64,000 nucleotides of DNA, taken from positions 1 to 64,000 of the forward strand of contig NZ_WIWC01000011.1 of assembly GCF_009600315.1 (NCBI RefSeq), in the 5' to 3' direction. The notes beneath the pieces were generated by a model. The model worked only from the letters and a program-made list of their open reading frames with translations. It was not told the DNA's origin and made no database searches. The position numbers and the translations under genes are program-made. The DNA is from Pseudomonas helleri (GTDB lineage Bacteria; Pseudomonadota; Gammaproteobacteria; Pseudomonadales; Pseudomonadaceae). Shown in pieces: positions 37,534-42,670 of this stretch (positions within the stretch are counted from its first letter, which is position 1; each line of letters begins with the position of its first letter).

Positions 37534-37989
37534 CAAGCGTGCTCCTAATAGGATTAAGAGCTGCCACAGTTGTGTTTAGGCAAAGGTGACAGCTGTACGC
37601 AGGCTGGAAACCGGGACAAAAGCGCAAACCCGGCAGATCCGAAGATCTCCCGCGCACAGCCGTCATAACGCGAAGGCTAATGCATATAAAACGCCAACTA
37701 TCTGAGTGATAGATGGCGCCAAGGCGCGCAATTGTTATTCAGGTTTCCAGGCCCGGCCACTGTTTTTTTCAGCGACGGTGCACAGTACGCCCGCTCCTTA
37801 AATTCAGAAGTCGTCCATTGCCGCTATTCGCGTAGGAGGCAGCGCTTTTGAGTGCACGTATCTCCATTCGCGCCTAATACAAATCACTCAACAAAAAATC
37901 CACGGCCCTACAAAGACTCCAGACTCAGCTGATTTCGGCAAATTTTTTATGCCGATAACGTGCGGCGCTCTCCCCCAGGAAAGCGTCAC
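37534..37989. other. 456-base AT-richer gap upstream of the bacteriocin gene
   Basis: No gene is supported. It holds a 10-base stem hairpin at 37693-37717 (GCCAaCTATC/GATAGaTGGC) and a T run at 37763. An AGGAGG at 37834 precedes a 9-codon frame TTG...TAA (37848-37877) encoding MSARISIRA. Three ATTGCCG/ATTCGCG-like words (37817, 37825, 37866) are loosely reminiscent of pyocin activator boxes but are not convincing. No LexA-type dyad was found. The bacteriocin promoter should lie here. Confidence 0.5.
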
Positions 37990-39240
37990 ATGGCCAGTCA
38001 GAAAGGACTCATTCGAACACGTCGGCATTCAGGGGGCGACGCGGGACAAGGTTATTCGTACTACGACGACATGACCCCCGCTGAACTCAAAGAACGCGAA
38101 GTCCTGATAACCCAGTACGAGGCCATGCAGGCGCGACAAGAAGCTTACATGGAGCGCCGCCAAGCGGATTTCGCGGAGCAGAAACGCCCTGATGCCGAGC
38201 GCCGGGGATGTGTATTCGCCAAGTCCTGCAAACTGCCCGACGCCGTAATTAACTACAACGACCCTGCAGGCTTTGTGCCCGTCGACAGCCTGAGTGATTA
38301 CGGCACCTTCGCAATTTTGGGAGCCCGGCAGGCAGACAATTCCGGGTTAGTGCCACTGGAGCTAATCAGTGGCGCAGTTCCCGCGGGTGTGGGCGGTTTG
38401 GCTTTGGGCGGCGCGGCCACTGGAGCAACCGCCAGCGGAGTCGGCGCGGCCACTGGCGGAACAATGATTGCCAGCGGTTTATTAGGTTTTATTGCCTTGT
38501 TCTGGCCGTCTTCACTGGGCGACAGCGCGTTATACACCGAAGACCAACTGCGCTCACTCAAACAAGCCCGTACCCGAATGCGCTTGTACGTTGAGCCGCA
38601 GGCAGATGGTTCGCTCAAAGGGTATGGCTTCTACACTGGCTCAAAACCCGAATGGGAAATGATCGACGTCATCCAGTTCAGCCAGCGCGGCGCGCAACAG
38701 GTCGCCGACTTTGGTGACGGTGTCGAATTAATCTGGACGCCCGCGATTGATCCCACAAACACCCTCGGCATTCCACCGTTAAAAGGCGCGCCACACACCC
38801 CGCAGATCTGGATCTTCCCACCGACCAAAAACGCCGACACCATCATCGTCAACCCGATCTACCCGCCGGACTACAAAGACTTCATTCTTGTGTTCCCGGC
38901 TGACTCGGGGGTGTTGCCGCTTTATATTGTTTTGAATGTGCCGCGCAAGGGGGTAACCGAGCCCGATCATTCGTATCATTTGCCACCTAAGACCGCAGCT
39001 ATTAGCGGTTTTCCAGGCCTCACCAAAGTAAAGGGCGAGACGCCTAAAGTGGGTGGTGGTGGCACTCGTGCTCGCTGGATAGATTCTAAGGGGAGGAGAG
39101 TCTATGAGTGGGATTCTCAGCATGGAGAGCTCGAAGTGTATCTAACAAGTGACGGCAGTCATTTAGGGGCGTTCGATCCTATAACGGGGCAGCAGGTGGG
39201 GCCCCCCAAAAAAAATAGAAATATCAAAAAATATTTGTGA
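37990..39240 (+). CDS. pyocin-like bacteriocin with colicin E3-type rRNase domain
   Basis: The start is ATG 37990 with AGGAAAG upstream; 416 residues. Three parts are seen. An N-terminal stretch (1-110) is rich in charged helices (LKEREVLITQYEAMQARQEA) and contains GCVFAKSCKLP. A glycine/alanine-rich helical hairpin follows (about 130-165). The S-type pyocin domain (about 170-320) has LWPSSLGDSALYTEDQLRSL and DGVELIWTPA and ends PADSGVLPLYIVLNVPRK. The C-terminal 65 residues are the colicin E3 cytotoxic domain, with YEWDSQHGELEVY holding catalytic D375, H378 and E382, and ending RNIKKYL. E3-type domains cut 16S rRNA in the decoding centre. It is shorter than classical pyocins and no receptor domain, TonB box or lysis gene was seen, so contact-dependent or type VI delivery is possible. 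Confidence 0.9.
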   Translation: MASQKGLIRTRRHSGGDAGQGYSYYDDMTPAELKEREVLITQYEAMQARQEAYMERRQADFAEQKRPDAERRGCVFAKSCKLPDAVINYNDPAGFVPVDSLSDYGTFAILGARQADNSGLVPLELISGAVPAGVGGLALGGAATGATASGVGAATGGTMIASGLLGFIALFWPSSLGDSALYTEDQLRSLKQARTRMRLYVEPQADGSLKGYGFYTGSKPEWEMIDVIQFSQRGAQQVADFGDGVELIWTPAIDPTNTLGIPPLKGAPHTPQIWIFPPTKNADTIIVNPIYPPDYKDFILVFPADSGVLPLYIVLNVPRKGVTEPDHSYHLPPKTAAISGFPGLTKVKGETPKVGGGGTRARWIDSKGRRVYEWDSQHGELEVYLTSDGSHLGAFDPITGQQVGPPKKNRNIKKYL

Positions 39241-39248
39241 GGTGAGTG

Positions 39249-39497
39249 ATGGGATTAACAGTCGAGCTTTCGTGGTATGACAAAAAAACGAAATTTATTA
39301 TTGAAGAAGAAACGTCTGAAGATTTTGGCAACGATTGCACTATCGTTGAGGCGCTAAGCCTTTCAATAAAAGATGATGTCAATAACGGTTGCTTTGATGT
39401 GGGGCTGGAATGGCTCACAACGTTACAGCCCTTGTTTGAGCACCGCATAGACTTAAAAGAATTCGACTACCAAGTTTCATTTAACTATAAACGTTAG
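39249..39497 (+). CDS. colicin E3-type immunity protein, copy 1 (cognate)
   Basis: An 82-residue acidic protein of the cloacin/ImmE3 family. The pattern is GLTVELSWYDKKT, SEDFGNDCTIVEALSLSI, VNNGCFDVGLEWLTTLQPLF, and a final strand YQVSFNYKR. ImmE3 proteins bind the toxin RNase domain between its translocation and catalytic parts. The specificity residue C47 of ImmE3 is conserved (NNGCFDV). ATG 39249 lies 8 bases after the toxin stop, with GAGG upstream, so it should be co-expressed and is the likely cognate immunity protein. Confidence 0.92.
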   Translation: MGLTVELSWYDKKTKFIIEEETSEDFGNDCTIVEALSLSIKDDVNNGCFDVGLEWLTTLQPLFEHRIDLKEFDYQVSFNYKR

Positions 39498-39629
39498 CGC
39501 TTGATGAAGTGCCGGGTAGACCGGCATGTTGTTTACTTAAAACTCGCTCCTACACATGGTGCATTCAAGCGTCGCGGTGCGTCACTGAAACGCAGACTAG
39601 CCAGTCGCCCGGACAAGGACCATTGAGCC

Positions 39630-39854
39630 ATGAAGCATGTACTGATGGGTGTTGCTAAAAATGAAGACGTTGCGTCCTTCCAACAAGAGATAGAAATATC
39701 GCTGTCGGACCTCACATTGGTTATGGGTTGGGAGGAAGACGAGGATTGTCTTTATGACTATCTACTGACAGCCCAACAAATTTCAGCTCTTGAAAAATAT
39801 TGTTCTTTCGAGCTTCCGAAAGATCTTGATTTTTATCTGACGTGTAATAGTTGA
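39630..39854 (+). CDS. IMGW-family small protein, copy A (putative immunity protein)
   Basis: A 74-residue acidic protein. It shares with four others in this array the layout: beta-like N-terminus, central motif (here LVMGWEEDEDC), a short helix with QQISALEKY, and a C-terminal strand LPKDLDFYLTC. Its ATG overlaps by four bases (ATGA) a frame ending R-T-I-E-P-stop. That ending is typical of a second class of E3-like toxin tails, so it was probably once coupled to a toxin gene. It may belong to a DUF of the 7683 type; that name is from memory. Immunity function is inferred from position. Confidence 0.68.
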   Translation: MKHVLMGVAKNEDVASFQQEIEISLSDLTLVMGWEEDEDCLYDYLLTAQQISALEKYCSFELPKDLDFYLTCNS

Positions 39855-39885
39855 AAAACTATTGTCACATGCAATAAGCGGTTGG

Positions 39886-39910
39886 CAGGCGCTGCTAAAA
39901 CCAGCGCCTG
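39886..39910. terminator. relic of the gshA-side terminator hairpin, copy 1
   Basis: CAGGCGCTG-ctaaaa-CCAGCGCCTG-type hairpin, nearly identical to those at 41451 and 42635. The last of these stands at the true gshA 3' end. It is directly followed by a gshA-tail relic. Confidence 0.8.
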
Positions 39911-39980
39911 ATACGACGCCAAAAACAGGTCGAAATCGCAAATCTTCTATTTTTTCGGTTTCGGCTTTTTCGTGCAGGTG
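39904..39980 (-). pseudogene. relic of the gshA 3' end, copy 1
   Basis: Read on the minus strand this encodes a degenerate GshA C-terminus: LHEKAETEKIE and, after a one-base frameshift, GDFDLFLASYQA. The real GshA (42696-42766) has [12 protein letters not shown] and [12 protein letters not shown]. The differences are too many for a recent local copy, so it probably came with donor DNA from a related strain or species. Confidence 0.8.
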
Positions 39981-40008
39981 GTGATAATTTTTAAAAAAAT
40001 ATCTGTGA
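39981..40008 (+). pseudogene. degenerate toxin C-terminal relic
   Basis: AATTTTTAAAAAAATATCTGTGA aligns with the RNIKKYL-stop end of the E3-type toxin (AATATCAAAAAATATTTGTGA at 39220) but is damaged. It has the same spacing to the next immunity gene as in the intact pair. Confidence 0.6.
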
Positions 40009-40016
40009 GGTGAGTG

Positions 40017-40265
40017 ATGGGATTAACAGTCGAGCTTTCGTGGTATGACAAAAAAACAGAATTTATTGTTGAAGACGAAACGTCTGAAGATTTCGGTAAA
40101 GATTGCACTATCGTTGAGACGCTAGGACTATCAATTAAAAAAAATGTCAATAACGGTTGCTTTGATGTGGGGCGTGAATGGCTCACAACGTTGCAGCCCT
40201 TGTTTGTGCATCGCATAGACTTAAATGAATTCGACTACCAAGTTTCATTTAACTATAAACGTTAG
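40017..40265 (+). CDS. colicin E3-type immunity protein, copy 2
   Basis: An 82-residue protein differing from copy 1 at 11 of 82 positions by my count. C47 (NNGCFDV) is kept. The ribosome site GAGGTGAGTG and about 40 bases of 3' flank (GCGCTTGATGAAGTGCCG...) are also shared with copy 1, so the two genes share flanks as well as coding sequence. Its own toxin is reduced to a damaged tail at 39981. It is expected to be a functional orphan immunity protein of E3 specificity or close to it. Confidence 0.9.
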   Translation: MGLTVELSWYDKKTEFIVEDETSEDFGKDCTIVETLGLSIKKNVNNGCFDVGREWLTTLQPLFVHRIDLNEFDYQVSFNYKR

Positions 40266-40407
40266 CGCTTGATGAAGTGCCGTTTAGACCGGCATGCTGT
40301 TTACTTCAAGGCCGCGCACGCTCGCTCCTGCAAATGCGTAGGCCCATGCGCTGCGTCCTTCCAGCAAACGTTGGAACTGTCGCAGACAGCGGCAGGAGTA
40401 TTGAGCC

Positions 40408-40638
40408 ATGAATCACACAATTTGTGCCTTTGATAAAATGACAGAGCTTATGATTTTTGAAATTGAAATTCCTCAGCAAAACCATCCAAAGCTCAAGGAA
40501 ATCATGGGGTGGACAGAGCCTGAGGATGAAATATTCGGATATGACCTGAGTTCTAGGCAAATTCAACTACTTGAAGAACTTCTCGGTCAGAGAATTTATG
40601 ATCAGCGCTATGTTTTTCAGCTCAGCAGCTATGCCTAG
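40408..40638 (+). CDS. IMGW-family small protein, copy B (putative immunity protein)
   Basis: A 76-residue protein with LKEIMGWTEPEDEIFGYDLSSRQIQLLEELLGQ, the family core. The ATG is overlapped by a frame ending G-R-S-I-E-P-stop (40385-40411), the same coupling as for copies A and C. It is more diverged at the N-terminus (MNHTICAFDKM). Putative immunity to a lost E3-like toxin. Confidence 0.65.
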   Translation: MNHTICAFDKMTELMIFEIEIPQQNHPKLKEIMGWTEPEDEIFGYDLSSRQIQLLEELLGQRIYDQRYVFQLSSYA

Positions 40639-40652
40639 TTATTGAGGGGATA

Positions 40653-40697
40653 GACGACACTCCGAAAAATGGCCGTAATATTAAAAAATACCTGTGA
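40653..40697 (+). pseudogene. relic of an E3-type toxin C-terminus
   Basis: In frame, D-D-T-P-K-N-G-R-N-I-K-K-Y-L-stop, matching the last residues of the intact toxin (...KKNRNIKKYL). Nine bases later comes the broken immunity gene, as in the intact toxin-immunity pair. Confidence 0.8.
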
Positions 40698-40705
40698 GGT
40701 TGAAA

Positions 40706-40809
40706 ATGGGTCTTAGAGTAGAGCTTGATTGGTTTGATAAGTAAATAGAGTGCTGTGTGGGACAGGAATACTCTATTGGCGTTGGGGGAGACAGAGCGGT
40801 TATTGGACT
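40706..40809 (+). pseudogene. broken E3-type immunity gene, copy 3
   Basis: Begins MGLRVELDWFDK then a TAA stop. Past the stop the frame continues as I-E-C-C-V-G-Q-E-Y-S-I-G-V-G-G-D-R-A-V, closely following copy 4 (DKETERGVGQEYSIDFGGDSAV). After about 33 codons homology stops and the sequence runs into a toxin-tail relic. There is thus a nonsense mutation plus a deletion that removed the second half. Confidence 0.85.
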
Positions 40810-40856
40810 GGCGAACAAACAAACCCTGCTGATAAGCCCCGGAGTGCTGAGCCATG
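40804..40856 (+). pseudogene. relic of a second-type E3-like toxin tail
   Basis: In frame, W-T-G-E-Q-T-N-P-A-D-K-P-R-S-A-E-P-stop. The ending TG-QT-PAD--R--EP is common to many E3-like RNase tails. Its TGA overlaps the ATG of IMGW copy C (CCATGA), so the toxin and copy C were a coupled pair. Confidence 0.75.
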
Positions 40857-41081
40857 ATATTTATAATGGGTTTTCAGAAAGGTAAAGACGAACTGGTTTA
40901 CAAGCAAAAAATAGATCTATGCGTTTCAGACTTAATTCTTATTATGCATTGGGCTGAAAGTACTGATTGTATTGGCGTGGATTTTCCAGTCTCTCCCGAT
41001 CAAGCTGCGCAGATTGCGTCGCTTGTCTCAATAGAACTTCCGGATAATTTAGATTTGTACCTTGCGAATTATGCAAGTTAA
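40854..41081 (+). CDS. IMGW-family small protein, copy C (putative immunity protein)
   Basis: A 75-residue protein whose motif is LILIMHWAESTDC (glycine replaced by histidine), followed by VSPDQAAQIASL and LPDNLDLYLANYAS. It resembles copy A (ISLSDLTLVMGW... LPKDLDFYLTC) most closely. Translation start overlaps the toxin-tail relic stop by four bases. Putative orphan immunity protein. Confidence 0.66.
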   Translation: MIFIMGFQKGKDELVYKQKIDLCVSDLILIMHWAESTDCIGVDFPVSPDQAAQIASLVSIELPDNLDLYLANYAS

Positions 41082-41182
41082 GCAATTAAGCGTCGGAACT
41101 GTAGAGTACCAGCATTAGAGTTGAAGCATGAAATACGTATCAAGAGTCGACATGTCTTCCCTGAAGCAATAGGACTGAAACA

Positions 41183-41422
41183 ATGTATTTTCAAATGACG
41201 GGTTTTTTACCGGAGCCGGACCCGGATGATTCTTTGAAATTCAAGCAGGCCTTGGGGGGAGATCTGGAGGCTGACGCACTTGAGATTATGGGTTGGAAAT
41301 CGTTAGAGGACGCAGGCGGTTGGGAGACTGAGGTATCACCCGACCAAGCAATACTGTTCGCGAAGCTTTTAGGCCAGCCCCAGTTAGTAAAGTTGACGCT
41401 ATTTATTGGGTGTGTCGCTTGA
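41183..41422 (+). CDS. IMGW-family small protein, copy D (putative immunity protein)
   Basis: A 79-residue protein with AGGA about 10 bases before ATG 41183. The N-terminus is MYFQMTGFLPEPDPDD, the motif LEIMGWKSLEDAGGWE, and the C-terminus LLGQPQLVKLTLFIGCVA. The last 22 residues are identical to copy E except for one (K/E). The DNA after the stop (GACCTGAT-G-TATGAAAGTTTTGAC) is also shared with copy E, which shows recent duplication or gene conversion. Confidence 0.68.
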   Translation: MYFQMTGFLPEPDPDDSLKFKQALGGDLEADALEIMGWKSLEDAGGWETEVSPDQAILFAKLLGQPQLVKLTLFIGCVA

Positions 41423-41450
41423 CCTGATGGATATGAAAGTTTTGACCTCG

Positions 41451-41475
41451 CAGGCGCTGGTAAAGCCAGTGCCTG
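41451..41475. terminator. gshA-side terminator hairpin, copy 2
   Basis: CAGGCGCTGG-taaa-GCCAGTGCCTG hairpin, the second internal copy of the array-end terminator. Confidence 0.8.
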
Positions 41476-41543
41476 ATACGACGCAAAAAACAGGTCGAAA
41501 TCGCCAACTTCTATCTTCTCCGTTTCAGCGTGTTCGTGCATGT
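41470..41543 (-). pseudogene. relic of the gshA 3' end, copy 2
   Basis: The minus strand encodes MHEHAETEKIEVGDFDLFFASYQAL without frameshift, against [25 protein letters not shown] in the true gshA. It includes the terminator side and stops abruptly at the toxin-tail relic. Its better preservation than copy 1 suggests a later event. Confidence 0.85.
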
Positions 41544-41570
41544 GGTCGTAATATCAAAAAATATCTGTGA
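41544..41570 (+). pseudogene. relic of an E3-type toxin C-terminus
   Basis: G-R-N-I-K-K-Y-L-stop, fused directly to the gshA-tail relic. The next immunity gene starts 8 bases after the stop, as in the intact pair. Confidence 0.8.
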
Positions 41571-41578
41571 GGTTGCAC

Positions 41579-41830
41579 GTGGGTTTTAGAGTAGAGCTTG
41601 ATTGGTTTGATAAGGAAACAGAGCGCGGTGTGGGACAGGAATACTCTATTGACTTTGGGGGAGACAGTGCGGTTATGGATAAGCTACAGATTCCTGTTGC
41701 ACACAATGTAAACAATGGGGGTTTTGATATGAAAAGTGAGTGGCTTGTTGTTTTGCAGCCATTGTTCCAACATTCGATTGATATGGATATTTATGACTAT
41801 CAGATTTCTTTCGTATATCGAGATCAATGA
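41579..41830 (+). CDS. colicin E3-type immunity protein, copy 4
   Basis: An 83-residue protein starting at GTG 41579 (GAGG 7 bases upstream; an earlier in-frame GTG at 41567 lies inside the toxin relic). Pattern GFRVELDWFDKETERGVGQEYSIDFGGDSAVMDKL is closer to ImmE3 of colicins than copies 1 and 2 are. Position 47 is glycine (NNGGFDMK) rather than cysteine, so toxin specificity probably differs. Orphan immunity gene. Confidence 0.88.
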   Translation: MGFRVELDWFDKETERGVGQEYSIDFGGDSAVMDKLQIPVAHNVNNGGFDMKSEWLVVLQPLFQHSIDMDIYDYQISFVYRDQ

Positions 41831-41860
41831 TTTTTAGTGTGGAGGTGCAGCACAGGTTTT

Positions 41861-41903
41861 GTAGTCGCTGCCGAGGCACGTAGGCTGCGATCTGCTGCGC
41901 AAA
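41861..41903. repeat. partial REP element inside the array
   Basis: GTAGTCGCTGCCGAGGCACG TAGGCTGCGATC resembles one arm of the CGTAGCAGCTGCCGAAGGCTGCG REP family; it is degenerate and unpaired. Confidence 0.5.
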
Positions 41904-41967
41904 AGTCCAGGCCGGCGGGGTGCCATTTAAACTAGTGTTGTGCTTTACGATTGTTGTGAGGTATGCG

Positions 41968-42216
41968 ATGGGCTTGAAATTAAGACTGGCTTGGTATGAC
42001 AGAAGCACAGGACAGGGAGAGGGAGTAGAGTTTTCCCAAGACTTCGGGGACGACGTGAGTGTCATGGATGAACTTGGGCTTTCAATAGATCATGACATTA
42101 ATAACGGAGAATTCGATGTTGCGAATGAGTGGCTAACTATTTTGCAACCCTTGTTTATGCATTCAATAGATTTGTGTTTATTTAATTATCAGATTTCATT
42201 TAACTATAAAAATTAA
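41968..42216 (+). CDS. colicin E3-type immunity protein, copy 5
   Basis: An 82-residue protein from ATG 41968 (GAGG upstream); the longer frame from 41920 is rejected. Pattern GLKLRLAWYDRST, SQDFGDDVSVMDELGLSIDHDINNGEFDVANEWLTILQPLF, ending YQISFNYKN. Position 47 is glutamate (NNGEFDV). Part of the 3' flank (GCTTGATG-A-TGC-G-GTAGA) is shared with copies 1 and 2. Orphan immunity gene of a third specificity class. Confidence 0.88.
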   Translation: MGLKLRLAWYDRSTGQGEGVEFSQDFGDDVSVMDELGLSIDHDINNGEFDVANEWLTILQPLFMHSIDLCLFNYQISFNYKN

Positions 42217-42260
42217 CGCTTGATGTAATGCTGGGTAGATTTCCATGATTTCACTTCAAG

Positions 42261-42353
42261 TCTGTGCATGGAAAATTAGAGAAATACAACAAGCGTGGGA
42301 AGGTTTTTGGTGAGTTGGATCCGAATACAGGCAAACAAACCACGCCTAAATAA
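42261..42353 (+). pseudogene. relic of a second-type E3-like toxin domain
   Basis: Thirty codons in frame: S-V-H-G-K-L-E-K-Y-N-K-R-G-K-V-F-G-E-L-D-P-N-T-G-K-Q and T-T-P-K-stop. They align with QHGELEVYLTSDGSHLGAFD of the intact toxin, including HG-LE, G--LG and DP-TG-Q. The catalytic aspartate side is missing. It lies just before IMGW copy E and shows which toxin class those proteins accompany. Confidence 0.8.
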
Positions 42354-42366
42354 ACGAGAGGTAAAA

Positions 42367-42606
42367 ATGGAGCTACGACTAACAGGTTTTCTCCCGGAGC
42401 CGACTGATGATGATTTGGTGAAGTACAAATTCTTATTCAAAGAAGGTCTTGAGCGTTCTGCACTCGGAATAATGGGATGGAATACTCTGGAAGAAGCTTT
42501 AGGCGGCGAAGAGGAACTTACACGTGATCAAGCAAAACTGTTCGCGAAGCTTTTAGGACAGCCCCAATTAGTAGAGTTGACGCTATTTATTGGGTGTGTC
42601 GCTTGA
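42367..42606 (+). CDS. IMGW-family small protein, copy E (putative immunity protein)
   Basis: A 79-residue protein from ATG 42367 with GAGAGG upstream; a longer frame from 42295 runs through the toxin relic in another frame and is rejected. MELRLTGFLPEPTDDD, LGIMGWNTLEEALGGEEELTRDQ and LLGQPQLVELTLFIGCVA match copy D. It follows a relic of an E3-like toxin domain by 13 bases. It is the last gene before the terminator shared with gshA. Confidence 0.7.
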   Translation: MELRLTGFLPEPTDDDLVKYKFLFKEGLERSALGIMGWNTLEEALGGEEELTRDQAKLFAKLLGQPQLVELTLFIGCVA

Positions 42607-42634
42607 CCTGATAGGTATGAAAGTTTTGACTGCA

Positions 42635-42661
42635 CAGGCGCTGATAAAAAACCAGCGCCTG
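42635..42661. terminator. bidirectional terminator between the immunity array and gshA
   Basis: CAGGCGCTG-ataaaaaa-CCAGCGCCTG hairpin ten bases from the gshA stop. It is the original of the two internal copies. Confidence 0.75.
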
Positions 42662-42670
42662 CAACACACC

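Noticed and set aside
37815..37875. ATTGCCG/ATTCGCG words as a possible PrtN-type P-box
   Set aside because: Spacing and sequence do not repeat regularly enough to match the known activator box.
37848..37877. Nine-codon frame (MSARISIRA) behind a perfect AGGAGG upstream of the bacteriocin
   Set aside because: Tiny, TTG start, no codon theme and 110 bases from the next gene. It could be a relic of a gene start, but support is too weak.
41093..41182. Frame LEHEIRIKSRHVFPEAIGLKQ before IMGW copy D as another toxin tail
   Set aside because: No match to E3-like tails was seen and there is no stop/start overlap; left unexplained.
41191..41541. 116-codon minus-strand frame starting MHEHAETEKIEVGDFD
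   Set aside because: Not a gene in itself: its first 25 codons are the gshA-tail relic and the rest is antisense to IMGW copy D.
39249..42606. Array considered as CRISPR or simple tandem repeat
   Set aside because: The repeated units are protein-coding genes of two families with unequal spacing, not short regular repeats.
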